From assembly GCA_003671025.1 (NCBI GenBank), contig QWPW01000003.1:1-64000 (forward strand): 64,000 nucleotides of DNA. The letters run 5' to 3'. Within the stretch, counting starts at the first letter, position 1. Every line of letters begins with the position of its first letter. Under the pieces are notes generated by a model that was not told the DNA's origin, made no database searches, and was given only the letters and a program-made list of their open reading frames with translations. The stretch comes from Planctomycetota bacterium (GTDB lineage Bacteria; Planctomycetota; Phycisphaerae; Phycisphaerales; SM1A02). The position numbers and the translations under genes were made by a program. Positions 51,714 through 60,579 of this stretch are shown one piece after another.

Positions 51714-52844
51714 ATGTCCGCGAGCAAATCGATTCCGCCCACCACCGTCACCATTACGAGCACCCCAGAAGGCGTGCGCGTGGAACCCGTGGGCGATCTC
51801 ACCATCGCGACGCTCGCAGCTGTGCGCAGCGCGGTTGAACGAGAATTGCCCGCAAAACTAGGGCCTTCCATCACGCTTGATCTTGCGAAATCTGGCGAGG
51901 TTGATGCGTCGGGCGTGGGACTCGCGGTGTTCCTCTATCGCACGGCAAAGAGTCGCGGCGCATCGTTTGTATGTGTCGGCGTCACTGCCGACCGACGCGT
52001 GTTGGTCGATCTCGCGCTGCGCGGGCAAGATCCGCAAATACATGGAGCGCCGACGGGACTCGTGCGCGAAGTCGGCATCGCCTCGCTGGCAATCTATGAA
52101 CTCGCGGTTGATCTGGTGCGATTCAGCGGCGAACTCGTGTTGGTCGCGGTGCAGCTCGTGTTCAAGCCTCGCGGACTGCGTGTGCGCGACACACTCAACG
52201 CGATGGCGCGCCATGGAACCGATGCCGTTCCTGTGGTGTCACTCTTAGGACTGTTGATTGGCGCGATCATCGCCTTCCAAACATTCGATCCGCTTTCGAA
52301 GTACGGCGCGAAGTTGCAGGTCGCCGATGTGGTGGCGATTTCCATCGTGCGCGAACTCGGTCCGCTCATCACCGCGATCATTCTCGCGGGTCGCTCGGGC
52401 AGCGCGTTTGCCGCGGAAATCGGCACGATGAAGGTCACCCAAGAACTCGACGCGCTGCGCACCTTCGGCATTGATCCCGTGCGTTTCTTGGTGATGCCGC
52501 GCATGATCGCCGCGGTGTTGGTGACGCCGCTGCTTTCTGTGTGGGCATCGATGCTCGGCGTCGCTGGTGGATACGCCGTCTTGGGCGCGCATGGATTTAC
52601 CGTCGCGCAATACATGAGTGAAGTGAAGGTCGCACTTACCGTGGGCGGATTTGTGCAAGGGCTGATCAAGGCCGCGATCTTCGCGTTGCTGGTCTCGGCC
52701 ATCGGTTGTCTCGCGGGTCTGCGCACGGGGCAGGGGCCTGGCGCTGTCGGTGTGAGCACAACGCGCGCGGTCGTCGCGGGCATCGTCGCCATCATCCTTG
52801 CGGACAGCGTGCTCGGCGCGTTCTTCTACACCATCGGAATCTAA
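51714..52844 (+). CDS. MlaE-type lipid ABC permease with fused N-terminal STAS domain
   Basis: A 376-residue inner-membrane permease. An N-terminal STAS domain (about 10-105, with LDLAKSGEVDASGVGLAVFLYRTAKSRGA) is fused to an MlaE permease with GTDAVPVVSLLGLLIGAIIAFQ, GPLITAIILAGRSGSAFAAEIGTMKV and ELDALRTFGIDPVRFLVMPRMIA. In Mla of E. coli these are separate MlaB and MlaE proteins. It heads an operon with an ATPase, an MCE protein and a lipoprotein, suggesting transport of phospholipids across the envelope. The ATG at 51714 is chosen because it begins the STAS domain. Confidence 0.92.
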   Translation: MSASKSIPPTTVTITSTPEGVRVEPVGDLTIATLAAVRSAVERELPAKLGPSITLDLAKSGEVDASGVGLAVFLYRTAKSRGASFVCVGVTADRRVLVDLALRGQDPQIHGAPTGLVREVGIASLAIYELAVDLVRFSGELVLVAVQLVFKPRGLRVRDTLNAMARHGTDAVPVVSLLGLLIGAIIAFQTFDPLSKYGAKLQVADVVAISIVRELGPLITAIILAGRSGSAFAAEIGTMKVTQELDALRTFGIDPVRFLVMPRMIAAVLVTPLLSVWASMLGVAGGYAVLGAHGFTVAQYMSEVKVALTVGGFVQGLIKAAIFALLVSAIGCLAGLRTGQGPGAVGVSTTRAVVAGIVAIILADSVLGAFFYTIGI

Positions 52845-52907
52845 GGTTTTCGCGCGAAGGTTTAGCAATCTGAAGTGTGAGAGCTGAAGTTAGAAGTCTG
52901 AAGTTAG

Positions 52908-52949
52908 GGCATTGAAGTTAAGACATTGAAGTTAAGGCATTGAAGTTCG
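52908..52949 (+). repeat. 14-bp tandem repeat upstream of the lipid ABC ATPase gene
   Basis: GGCATTGAAGTTAA, GACATTGAAGTTAA and GGCATTGAAGTTCG follow each other directly, ending 4 bp before the ATG at 52954. Degenerate TGAAGT-bearing units extend back to about 52870. The array occupies the ribosome-binding region, which lacks a clear Shine-Dalgarno sequence. Confidence 0.92.
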
Positions 52950-52953
52950 ATTC

Positions 52954-53760
52954 ATGAACACCGCGGCACCAACTCCTTCCAACACCGCCGCCGTCGCGCC
53001 CGCAAGCAAAATTGCCGTGGCGTTGCGCGGCGTGTCCATTGGCTACAACGGTGTTCCCGTCGTGGAAGACATCGATCTCGAGATCTTCGCGGGCGAAATC
53101 CTCTTCATCGGTGGCGGTTCGGGATGCGGCAAGACCACGCTGCTCTCTTCGCTCAACACATTGCGTCCGCCGATTTCTGGTTCGATCAAGATCGATGGCA
53201 TCGAAATTGTGGGAGCGGACCAAGAGACATTGCAATCGGTTCGTCGTCGCTTTGGAATGATGTATCAACTGGGCGCGCTCTTCGGCGGAATGACGCTGCT
53301 GGACAATGTGCGCCTTCCGCTCGAGGAATTCACTGATCTCGATCGCGCCTCGATGGACGAAGTCGCGCGCGCCAAGCTGGGCTTGGTTGGCCTAGGAGAG
53401 CACGCGCTCAAGCAGCCTTCGGAAATTTCTGGCGGCATGCAGAAGCGCGCGGCCATCGCGCGTGCGTTGGCACTCGATCCGCAAATCATCTTTCTCGATG
53501 AGCCCAGCGCGGGATTGGATCCTGTGACGAGCGCCGATCTTGACGCGCTCATCGTCGCGCTCAATCACATGCTGGGCACGACGTTTGTCATCATTTCCCA
53601 CGAGCTCGCAAGCATCTTTGCCATCGGTCATCGCTTCGCGATGCTTGATGGCGCGCGCAAACGATTGGTGGCACTCGGGCCACCGGCAGAGTTGCGCGAT
53701 CATTCACCCGATGAGTGGGTGCGCCGATTCCTTAGTCGCGTCCCGTCTTCCGAAACCTAA
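52954..53760 (+). CDS. MlaF-type lipid ABC transporter ATPase
   Basis: A 268-residue ATPase. Walker A is GGGSGCGKTTLLSSL, the Q-loop region is FGMMYQLGALFGGMTLLDNVRLPLEEF, the signature is ISGGMQKRAAIARALALDPQIIFLDEPSAGLDPVTSADLD (including Walker B), and the H-loop is VIISHELASIFAIGHR. The QLGALFG motif is typical of MlaF. It is the second gene of the STAS-MlaE/MlaF/MlaD/lipoprotein operon. Its start is directly after a 14-bp tandem repeat. Confidence 0.95.
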   Translation: MNTAAPTPSNTAAVAPASKIAVALRGVSIGYNGVPVVEDIDLEIFAGEILFIGGGSGCGKTTLLSSLNTLRPPISGSIKIDGIEIVGADQETLQSVRRRFGMMYQLGALFGGMTLLDNVRLPLEEFTDLDRASMDEVARAKLGLVGLGEHALKQPSEISGGMQKRAAIARALALDPQIIFLDEPSAGLDPVTSADLDALIVALNHMLGTTFVIISHELASIFAIGHRFAMLDGARKRLVALGPPAELRDHSPDEWVRRFLSRVPSSET

Positions 53761-53811
53761 GTCTCTGACCATGAAGCACTGCCACGCCAACATTAATTTC
53801 CGGAGCTTCCC

Positions 53812-54960
53812 ATGAGCGCGATGAGCGAATTCAAAGTGGGCGCGTTCGTCATCACATCGGTGGCGCTCATTCTTGGCGGTGTGGTGATCCTCGGATCGGG
53901 CGCCATCTTCAAGGACACCGCGACGATCGAGACTTCCACCATGGAGTCGGTCAACGGATTGCAGATTGGCAGCCCCGTGAAGTTTCGCGGCGTCCCGATC
54001 GGCGAAGTGACGGTCATTAGTTTTGCCGATCGCTTCTATCCCGAGAACCCCTTGGGCGAAACGCAGTTTGATTACGGCAGTCCCGTGGTGATTCGCATGA
54101 AGGTGCGCATTGACGTGTTTGGTCCCGAGCAATCGGAACTCTTCACCAAAGATCTCGAACGCGGGGTGATCCAAGGACTGCGCGCGCGTCTCACTTCGGC
54201 GGGATTGACCGGCGGATTGTTCGTCGAGCTCAGCGTGCTTGATGCGGAAACAGTACCCGTGGTAAAACTGGCCTTTACCCCTGAATTTCCCTACGTTCCC
54301 AGCGCGCCTAACAAACTCGATCAAATGCTCACCAGCATAGAAACCATCACCGCGAGTCTCTCTCAGGTTGATTTCTCGTCGCTAGGCTCGAGTTTGCAAT
54401 CGACGATCAGCAGCGTCGATGACACCGTGAAGCGGCGCGTTGATCCCCTGATGGTCGACGCTGATGCGTTCGTTGACGAAGTGCGCGAAAGCAATCGTAA
54501 GTTGCAGGCGATCCTGACCAATCCCGACATTAACTCGTTCATTGCTAACGCCAACTCGATCTCGGCGGATCTCAACGATGTGCTTCATCCCAACACTGAA
54601 GGACTGCGCGCGGCGTTGCTCGATCTTCCGCTCATGATGAAATCCGCACGCGATGCCGCGGATCGCCTCGACAAGTTGGTTGCTTCGGACCAAGTCACGC
54701 GCATCTTGGCCAACGTGGATAGCGCTGCAGGTGATTTGACTCCGACGCTCGATCAGTACCGATTGCTAGGCGCAGAACTCACCAGCTTCCTCGAGTCAGA
54801 GAGCTATGAGTTGCGTCAGCTCATCACCGCGCTGCGGCAAACGTCGCAAAATCTCGAACAACTCTCCGAACGCGCCAAGCAAGATCCATCACAACTCTTG
54901 TTTGGCCAGCCACCGCCGAAGTTGGCGCCGGGTGCCACGGCTCCGAGTACTCCGCAGTAA
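53812..54960 (+). CDS. MlaD-type MCE-family lipid-binding protein
   Basis: A 382-residue protein anchored by one N-terminal helix (VGAFVITSVALILGGVVILGSG). The MCE domain is about 35-150 (VNGLQIGSPVKFRGVPIGEVTVI, GLRARLTSAGLTGGLFVELSVL). A long helical/coiled-coil C-terminal part (about 175-355) resembles longer MCE proteins such as PqiB/LetB-like or mycobacterial Mce. GGAG precedes the ATG. It lies between the ATPase and the auxiliary lipoprotein genes. Confidence 0.94.
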   Translation: MSAMSEFKVGAFVITSVALILGGVVILGSGAIFKDTATIETSTMESVNGLQIGSPVKFRGVPIGEVTVISFADRFYPENPLGETQFDYGSPVVIRMKVRIDVFGPEQSELFTKDLERGVIQGLRARLTSAGLTGGLFVELSVLDAETVPVVKLAFTPEFPYVPSAPNKLDQMLTSIETITASLSQVDFSSLGSSLQSTISSVDDTVKRRVDPLMVDADAFVDEVRESNRKLQAILTNPDINSFIANANSISADLNDVLHPNTEGLRAALLDLPLMMKSARDAADRLDKLVASDQVTRILANVDSAAGDLTPTLDQYRLLGAELTSFLESESYELRQLITALRQTSQNLEQLSERAKQDPSQLLFGQPPPKLAPGATAPSTPQ

Positions 54961-55028
54961 AGAGTTCTTGTTCGCGACGGCAAGTTCATTGCCAAAAATT
55001 TTGCATCAAGCTTCGCAAGAGTTACACC

Positions 55029-55730
55029 ATGCTTCGACATCGCTCCCTTCAACTCTTCACGTTTGTCTTGTGTTCCGCGGCGCTTGCGGGCTGCAGCTTG
55101 TTCAACCGCAAGTCGCCATCGGGCGAGATGTTTCGGCTCAATCCCATTGTGGCCGCCGAGTTTCCAGGACCGAAGTTGGGCTCGATTCTCATCGATCGCA
55201 CCAACGCAGCGCCTCCATTTGACGGCGCGGCGTTCATCTATCGCCTCGGTGATGGCTCGTGGCGCATCGATCCTTACAACGGATTCATCGCGAATCCCGG
55301 CGACATGCTGACCGCGAATCTGCTGCAAGCGTTTGATGGGAGTGGTCGCTTCACTCTCGTCGCGACATCGCGCGCGGGTGTGCGTTGCGATTTCGCGCTT
55401 GAGTCGGTGCTTACCGATTTCTACGCCGACTTCACTGACCCGCTCGCGCCCGTCGCAATCACCAACATTCGCGGTTATCTCGTGGATCGACGTGGCTTCA
55501 AGCAGGTCGTTCTCGCAGCATTCGACGGTGCAGGCAGAGCGCCCATCGAGTCCGATACACCTCGTGTCGTTGCGGATGCGTTTTCCCAGTCGAGTGCGAA
55601 CGCAATCACCGCGCTGCTGCAGCAGATTCCACAAACGATTCCTCCAATTGCGATCGGTAATGCGCCGTTGTCTACGACGACGTTCGCGCCGCCCGTAACC
55701 GAAGCGCCTCCCGCGACGCCAAGCAAATAA
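55029..55730 (+). CDS. ABC-type transport auxiliary lipoprotein (PqiC-like)
   Basis: A 233-residue lipoprotein. The signal peptide ends in the lipobox LAGC (cleavage before the Cys). The rest matches the DUF330/ABC_trans_aux pattern: GSILIDRTNAAPPFDGAAFIYRLGDGSWRIDPYNGFIANPGDMLTANLLQAF and later DVGVR-type strands. Such outer-membrane lipoproteins work with MCE transporters. The tail is proline/threonine-rich. It ends the lipid transport operon. Confidence 0.85.
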   Translation: MLRHRSLQLFTFVLCSAALAGCSLFNRKSPSGEMFRLNPIVAAEFPGPKLGSILIDRTNAAPPFDGAAFIYRLGDGSWRIDPYNGFIANPGDMLTANLLQAFDGSGRFTLVATSRAGVRCDFALESVLTDFYADFTDPLAPVAITNIRGYLVDRRGFKQVVLAAFDGAGRAPIESDTPRVVADAFSQSSANAITALLQQIPQTIPPIAIGNAPLSTTTFAPPVTEAPPATPSK

Positions 55731-55777
55731 CGCTGCACTGATCGCGCATCACATCGCGACAAGCCCGCGGCGCGCGC

Positions 55778-55806
55778 CTGACAACTTGTCGCGACTCGTC
55801 TAGGCT
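55778..55806 (+). promoter_or_regulatory. Candidate sigma-70 promoter of the men operon
   Basis: CTGACA (55778-55783), a 17-bp spacer and TAGGCT (55801-55806) lie 9 bp upstream of the menF ATG. The -35 element is one base off TTGACA; the -10 element is partial. The spacing would give a very short or absent leader. A 10-bp inverted repeat (55754-55763 / 55785-55794) overlaps it and could be an operator or the terminator of the upstream operon. Confidence 0.4.
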
Positions 55807-55815
55807 GCGCGATTC

Positions 55816-57192
55816 ATGGTCAAGGCCTCATCGCATCGAAACCTCTCGCGCGACGATGCGCCGCTCACGCCTGAGCACGGCGCGCGCGTGTTGTTCGGGC
55901 GTGTGTCAGAGCTCGTGTCCGCGCTCGCTGATTCGGCGATGCCGCGCGCGCGCGAATTCGTGCGACTGGAAACTGCGCTCGAACCGTGCGACCTGTTGCA
56001 GTGGTTACGTGGAGCGCCCGCGGGCGCGCGCCGCTACTTCCGCGATCGAAGTGCCAAGTTTGAAGTCGCCGGAATCGGCATCGCGGCTGCCGATCAGTTT
56101 GGCGCACACGAATCATGGGAACAGCGCGAGGGATCAAGCGCGACGGCATCGACATGGTTTGTCGCGTTGCCCTTTGATCCCGCACGCGCGCGCGATCCAC
56201 AGTGGGGCGCGTTCGTCGATAGTGAATGCGTCCTGCCCCTCATTGAGCTGCGCCGTTCAGGTGAAACGCATCAACTCGCGGTGAACATCACTGCGTCCAC
56301 CGATGTGGTGGCGCTGCTCGAGTTGCTTGAACGTGTCGCGAATCCCGACAAGAGTTGCATAGTCGAGCCCGCGTTGGTGCGCGAGAACGATGGCACAGGC
56401 GAGGCCGAGTGGACGCGTGCAGTATGCGCGGGGTTGACGCGCATTCGCGAGGGATCGCTGCGCAAGATCGTGTTGGCGCGCACGCGTCGCTACAGCGCCA
56501 GTGCGCCGCTTGATCCTGTCGCGGTGCTCATGCGCTTGGCCGCGCGCGAGACGCGTGGATTTCGTTTTCTGCTGGAAACCGCGCCGCGCTGCGCGTTTTT
56601 GGGTGTGACGCCGGAACGCCTCGTGTCGCGCACTGATCGCACCGTTCGCAGTGAAGCCGTCGCAGGAACGCGCCCGCGCGGAGTGGACAGCGTTGCGGAT
56701 CGCTTGCTCGGCGAGTCCTTGCTCGCGAGCGCAAAGGATCGTCGTGAACACGAACTGGTGATCGAATGTGTGCGCGATGCACTCGCCTCGCGCGCACTCA
56801 CGTTGCGGGTTGATGCGGAACCGCGACTTCTCCGCTTGGCCTATGTGCAGCATCTCGCCACGCGCGTACACGCAGAAATGCCGGCGGGAACGAGCGACGC
56901 AGATTTGGTTGCGCTTCTGCATCCCACGCCCGCCGTTGCCGGCTCACCTGTCCCGCGCGCAGTGGAAACGTTGCGCGAGTTCGAGCCGTTTGACCGCGGT
57001 CTCTACGCTGGCCCCATCGGTGTTGTCTCGCGTGATGGCGCGGAGATCGCCGTTGCGATTCGCTCCGCGCGCATTGATGGCGATGTGCTCACGGCGTTTG
57101 CTGGTGCGGGCATCGTCGAAGGATCCGATCCCGCCGAAGAGTGGCGCGAAACAGGACACAAGTTGCTCGTGTTTGAGCGACTCGCTAACTGA
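55816..57192 (+). CDS. menF: Isochorismate synthase (menaquinone pathway)
   Basis: A 458-residue chorismate-using enzyme giving isochorismate, the first step of menaquinone synthesis. It has the anthranilate/isochorismate synthase fold with LRKIVLARTRRYS, RSEAVAGTRPRG, DRREHELVIECVRDAL, HPTPAVAGSPVPRAVETLREFEPFDRGLYAGPIGVVS and AGAGIVEGSDPAEEWRETGHKL. Its first position in a men operon, 44 bp before menD, favours MenF over salicylate synthases. The ATG lacks a ribosome-binding site but follows a promoter-like box. Confidence 0.94.
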   Translation: MVKASSHRNLSRDDAPLTPEHGARVLFGRVSELVSALADSAMPRAREFVRLETALEPCDLLQWLRGAPAGARRYFRDRSAKFEVAGIGIAAADQFGAHESWEQREGSSATASTWFVALPFDPARARDPQWGAFVDSECVLPLIELRRSGETHQLAVNITASTDVVALLELLERVANPDKSCIVEPALVRENDGTGEAEWTRAVCAGLTRIREGSLRKIVLARTRRYSASAPLDPVAVLMRLAARETRGFRFLLETAPRCAFLGVTPERLVSRTDRTVRSEAVAGTRPRGVDSVADRLLGESLLASAKDRREHELVIECVRDALASRALTLRVDAEPRLLRLAYVQHLATRVHAEMPAGTSDADLVALLHPTPAVAGSPVPRAVETLREFEPFDRGLYAGPIGVVSRDGAEIAVAIRSARIDGDVLTAFAGAGIVEGSDPAEEWRETGHKLLVFERLAN

Positions 57193-57204
57193 ACCCACGA
57201 CTCG

Positions 57205-57228
57205 TTCGCAGTCACATTCGCAGTCACA
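57205..57228 (+). repeat. 12-bp tandem repeat in the menF-menD gap
   Basis: Two perfect copies of TTCGCAGTCACA fill most of the 44-bp gap between the menF stop and the menD start. Confidence 0.9.
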
Positions 57229-57236
57229 CTTGTCTT

Positions 57237-58949
57237 ATGCGCGGCGCGCCCAACATCAACCTCGCGTGGACCATGCTCGCCGCCGAGGAGTGTTCGCGTT
57301 TGGGCATGCGTCACGCGGTGATCTGTCCTGGTTCGCGCAGCGCTCCGCTCGCCGTCGCGTTTGCGCGGCACGCTGACATCGCCGTTCACATCGCACATGA
57401 TGAACGCGGCGGCGCGTTTCTCGCGCTCGCCATTGGCAAGGCGACTGGTGTTCCTGCCGCGCTGATCATGACCAGCGGCACCGCGGTGGCCAACGCTCTT
57501 CCTGCGTTGGTGGAAGCGCGCCTGACGCGCACGCCGTTGTTGTTGTTTGCAGCCGATCGTCCACCAGAACTGCGTGATTGCGGGGCAAATCAAGCGATTT
57601 CGCAGGCATCACTGCTCGATGGCGCGGTGCGTTGGTCGTGTGATTTGCCTGCGCCCACCACCGACATCGCTGCGGAGTATGTGCTCTCCACCATCGACGA
57701 AGCATTCGCGCGCGCGGTGGGTGATGCGGGTTCACAGGGCGGCGGCGTGCATCTCAATTGGCAGTTTCGCGAACCGCTCGCGCCCGAAGTGGTGCCGTGG
57801 GATATCGCGTGGTTGTGGAGCATCGCGCGTTGGACTCGAGATGGGCGCAAGCAGCGCGCGCCGTGGAGAAGTGCGGTGCGCTTGGCCCCAAGCGAGATCG
57901 TCATTGATGATGCAGTGATCGTTGCGGGGCACATGACTTCGACGCGCGCCACCCATGCGCTGCGCAAATGGCGCGGCACACTCTTGGCGGATGTCGCGAG
58001 TGGCTTGGCTTGTTCGAGCACCGTCGGCGCGGATCTCGTGTTGCGCGCGGCGGCGCAGCATCCTGCAATTCTCGATGCACTCAAGCCAAGTCAGTTAGTG
58101 GTGATCGGTGACGGAGTTGTTTCCAAGCGCGTGAACGAGTGGATGTCGCGGCTGACGTGTCACACGACGGTGGTAGGGGCGGGCGATCCTCGAGTCGATT
58201 CGTTTCATCGCGCAAACGCGTCGATTGCGGCCACTGATGTCACATGGGTCAGTAATCGCAATCTGCGCGCACATCGCGGTTGGAAGCGCGCGTTGCACTG
58301 CGCGACGCACGCGACGCAGCAAGCGTTCGCGCAAGAGAAGACGCTGTGCGAACCTGTCGCGATTCATGATGCAACTACGACGGCAGCCGCGCTTGATGGC
58401 AGCGGCACGATGTTCTACGGCTCGTCGATGCCTATTCGCGATGGCGATTTTCTCGCGATCGCGCCGCCGAGCGGTTGGGCCAGCGCGTCCAATCGCGGCG
58501 CGAGCGGGATCGACGGACTCATAGCCTCGGCGACGGGGCATGGGTTGGCAACTGCGCGTCCGGTGCTCGCGTTCATTGGCGATGTGAGCGCGTTGCATGA
58601 CATCAATAGTCTGTTGCTCGCGGCGCAATGCACCACGCCGCTGGTGCTCGTCGTGCTCAACAACGATGGCGGTGGAATCTTTCGTTACCTCCCAATCGCT
58701 AAATATCCCGAGTTTGAGCGGTGTTTTGCCACTCCGCATGGACTGCAGATTTCCGGCATCGCCCGCGCGCTGGGTGTGCGCTGCGAAACTCCCACCACGC
58801 GAAGCGCGATGTGCAAATCGGTTCACGCGGCACTGCGTCGCAGCGGAGTCACCGTGATTGAAGTGGTGTGCACTCGTGAGCAGAGCGAAGCCGCGCGCGC
58901 GCGCATTGCTGCCGCGGCGGTTGCTGCGTTGGCGCGGGAGTTCGTGTGA
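57237..58949 (+). CDS. menD: SEPHCHC synthase MenD
   Basis: A 570-residue thiamine-diphosphate enzyme that joins 2-oxoglutarate to isochorismate, giving SEPHCHC. It opens NLAWTMLAAEECSRLGMRHAVICPGSRSAPLAVAFA (Glu and isochorismate site), with VHIAHDERGGAFLALAIGKATG, NQAISQASLLDGAVRWS and the TPP-binding GLATARPVLAFIGDVSALHDINSLLLAAQ. NNDGGGIFRYLPIAKYPEFERCF matches the family. It begins ATG 57237 and ends in a 4-bp overlap with menH. Confidence 0.97.
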   Translation: MRGAPNINLAWTMLAAEECSRLGMRHAVICPGSRSAPLAVAFARHADIAVHIAHDERGGAFLALAIGKATGVPAALIMTSGTAVANALPALVEARLTRTPLLLFAADRPPELRDCGANQAISQASLLDGAVRWSCDLPAPTTDIAAEYVLSTIDEAFARAVGDAGSQGGGVHLNWQFREPLAPEVVPWDIAWLWSIARWTRDGRKQRAPWRSAVRLAPSEIVIDDAVIVAGHMTSTRATHALRKWRGTLLADVASGLACSSTVGADLVLRAAAQHPAILDALKPSQLVVIGDGVVSKRVNEWMSRLTCHTTVVGAGDPRVDSFHRANASIAATDVTWVSNRNLRAHRGWKRALHCATHATQQAFAQEKTLCEPVAIHDATTTAAALDGSGTMFYGSSMPIRDGDFLAIAPPSGWASASNRGASGIDGLIASATGHGLATARPVLAFIGDVSALHDINSLLLAAQCTTPLVLVVLNNDGGGIFRYLPIAKYPEFERCFATPHGLQISGIARALGVRCETPTTRSAMCKSVHAALRRSGVTVIEVVCTREQSEAARARIAAAAVAALAREFV

Positions 58950-59674
58950 GCGCGCGTGTGACTCTGCTGCATGGATTTCTCGGCTCGCCCGCAGATTGGG
59001 CCGACGTCCTCGCGCATCTCGCGCCGAACATCGCCTGCGATTGCGTGTCGCTCGAAGAACTCAACTGCGCTTCGATTGCCGCAGCAGCGCTCGCGCTCGA
59101 GCAGCGATTGCAAGCACGCCCCTCCGATCTCGTCGTGGGCTACTCCATGGGCGGACGCATCGCGCTTGAACTCGCCGCAACGCGAGACACCTTGCCCACG
59201 CATTCATTGTTGCTGAGTACGAGTTTGGGTATCAGCGACCAACGCGAGCGACTGCAGCGTCGAGACGAAGACCTAGAGCGATCGCGCGCGATTGGTCGCG
59301 ATGGCCTCGAAGCGTTTCTGCAGTCGTGGTATCACCTGCCGATGTTTTCTTCGTTGCGCGCGAACGCGGCCTTCGAGTCGATGCTCGCCCGGCGAAGTGT
59401 GGGAAATGCCGCGTTTTGGGCTGATTGCGTACGCAATTGCTCGCCCGGCATTGCCCAGTCGCACTGGGATCTGTTGCCTAGCATTGCCCCTCACCTCACG
59501 CTCGTCGCTGGCGCCAACGACGAGCGATATGCTCTGATGAATGTTGCAGCGCAACGCGTGGCACCTGTGATTGCGGTGCACACCATCGAAGGCGCAGGTC
59601 ACGCGTTGCCTCTTGAAGCGAGTGCGCGCGTGGCACAGCTCATCGAGCAACAACTCCATACTCTGCGCCGCTGA
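58946..59674 (+). CDS. menH: SHCHC synthase MenH (alpha/beta hydrolase)
   Basis: A 242-residue alpha/beta hydrolase-type enzyme that eliminates pyruvate from [24 protein letters not shown] holds the oxyanion region and [15 protein letters not shown] the nucleophilic serine. [11 protein letters not shown] gives the acid position and [17 protein letters not shown] the histidine. GTG start at 58946 overlaps the menD stop. Its place between menD and menB supports MenH over a generic hydrolase. Confidence 0.9.
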   Translation: MSARVTLLHGFLGSPADWADVLAHLAPNIACDCVSLEELNCASIAAAALALEQRLQARPSDLVVGYSMGGRIALELAATRDTLPTHSLLLSTSLGISDQRERLQRRDEDLERSRAIGRDGLEAFLQSWYHLPMFSSLRANAAFESMLARRSVGNAAFWADCVRNCSPGIAQSHWDLLPSIAPHLTLVAGANDERYALMNVAAQRVAPVIAVHTIEGAGHALPLEASARVAQLIEQQLHTLRR

Positions 59675-59709
59675 ATTCGCGATCTCCTTCACTCAACCCT
59701 CGAGCCACC

Positions 59710-60579
59710 ATGACGACTCTGCCGAAGCCTACGACCGAAACCACCGAGAAGATTCGCGTCGCCCTTGATTGGCAAGCCGTCGCCAGCGCGGCCGCGTTCA
59801 CCGAAGTGAAATTTCACAAAGCGGAATCGATCGCCAAGATCACCATCAATCGCCCCGAGGTGCGCAATTCATTCACGCCGCGCACCGTCGAAGAGATGCG
59901 CGCCGCGTTGCTTGACGCGAAGAATGATCGCGACATCGGTGTGATCATCTTGACTGGCGAAGGCGAACGCTCGTTCTGCGCGGGCGGCGATCAACGCGTG
60001 CGCGGACATGCGGGCTATCGCTCCGAGAGCGGCGATGAGATGCTCAACGTGCTCGAGTTTCAGCGCGAGATTCGCACCTGTCCTAAACCCGTCGTGGCCA
60101 TGGTGGCGGGCTGGGCCATCGGCGGAGGCCATGTGTTGCACATGATGTGCGACCTCACAATTGCCGCAGAAAACGCCCGTTTTGGACAGGTTGGTCCGCG
60201 CATGGGCAGCTTCGATGGCGGATTCGGCGCGAGTTACATGGCGCGCATCATCGGACAGAAGAAGGCGCGTGAGATGTGGTTTCTCTGCCGCAGTTACTCC
60301 GCCCAAGAGGCGCTCGACATGGGCTTGATCAACACGGTCGTTCCTGTCGCGGCTCTGGAAGAAGTCACCGTGCAGTGGTGTCGTGAGATGCTGGCCAACT
60401 CGCCCACCGCGATGCGCGCGCTCAAGGCAGCGCTCAACGCCGACTGTGATGGTCAAGCAGGATTGCAAGAGCTTTCGGGCATCGCCACCATGCTCTACTA
60501 CATGACCGATGAAGCGAAGGAAGGACGCGACGCGCAAATGGAGAAGCGTCGCCCCGACTTTCGAAAGCACGCGCCGTGA
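59710..60579 (+). CDS. menB: 1,4-dihydroxy-2-naphthoyl-CoA synthase
   Basis: A 289-residue crotonase-family enzyme that closes the second ring of the naphthoate. It shows [101 protein letters not shown], and [40 protein letters not shown]. The FDGG motif and length match MenB. The stop overlaps the GTG of menA (GTGA). Confidence 0.97.
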   Translation: MTTLPKPTTETTEKIRVALDWQAVASAAAFTEVKFHKAESIAKITINRPEVRNSFTPRTVEEMRAALLDAKNDRDIGVIILTGEGERSFCAGGDQRVRGHAGYRSESGDEMLNVLEFQREIRTCPKPVVAMVAGWAIGGGHVLHMMCDLTIAAENARFGQVGPRMGSFDGGFGASYMARIIGQKKAREMWFLCRSYSAQEALDMGLINTVVPVAALEEVTVQWCREMLANSPTAMRALKAALNADCDGQAGLQELSGIATMLYYMTDEAKEGRDAQMEKRRPDFRKHAP

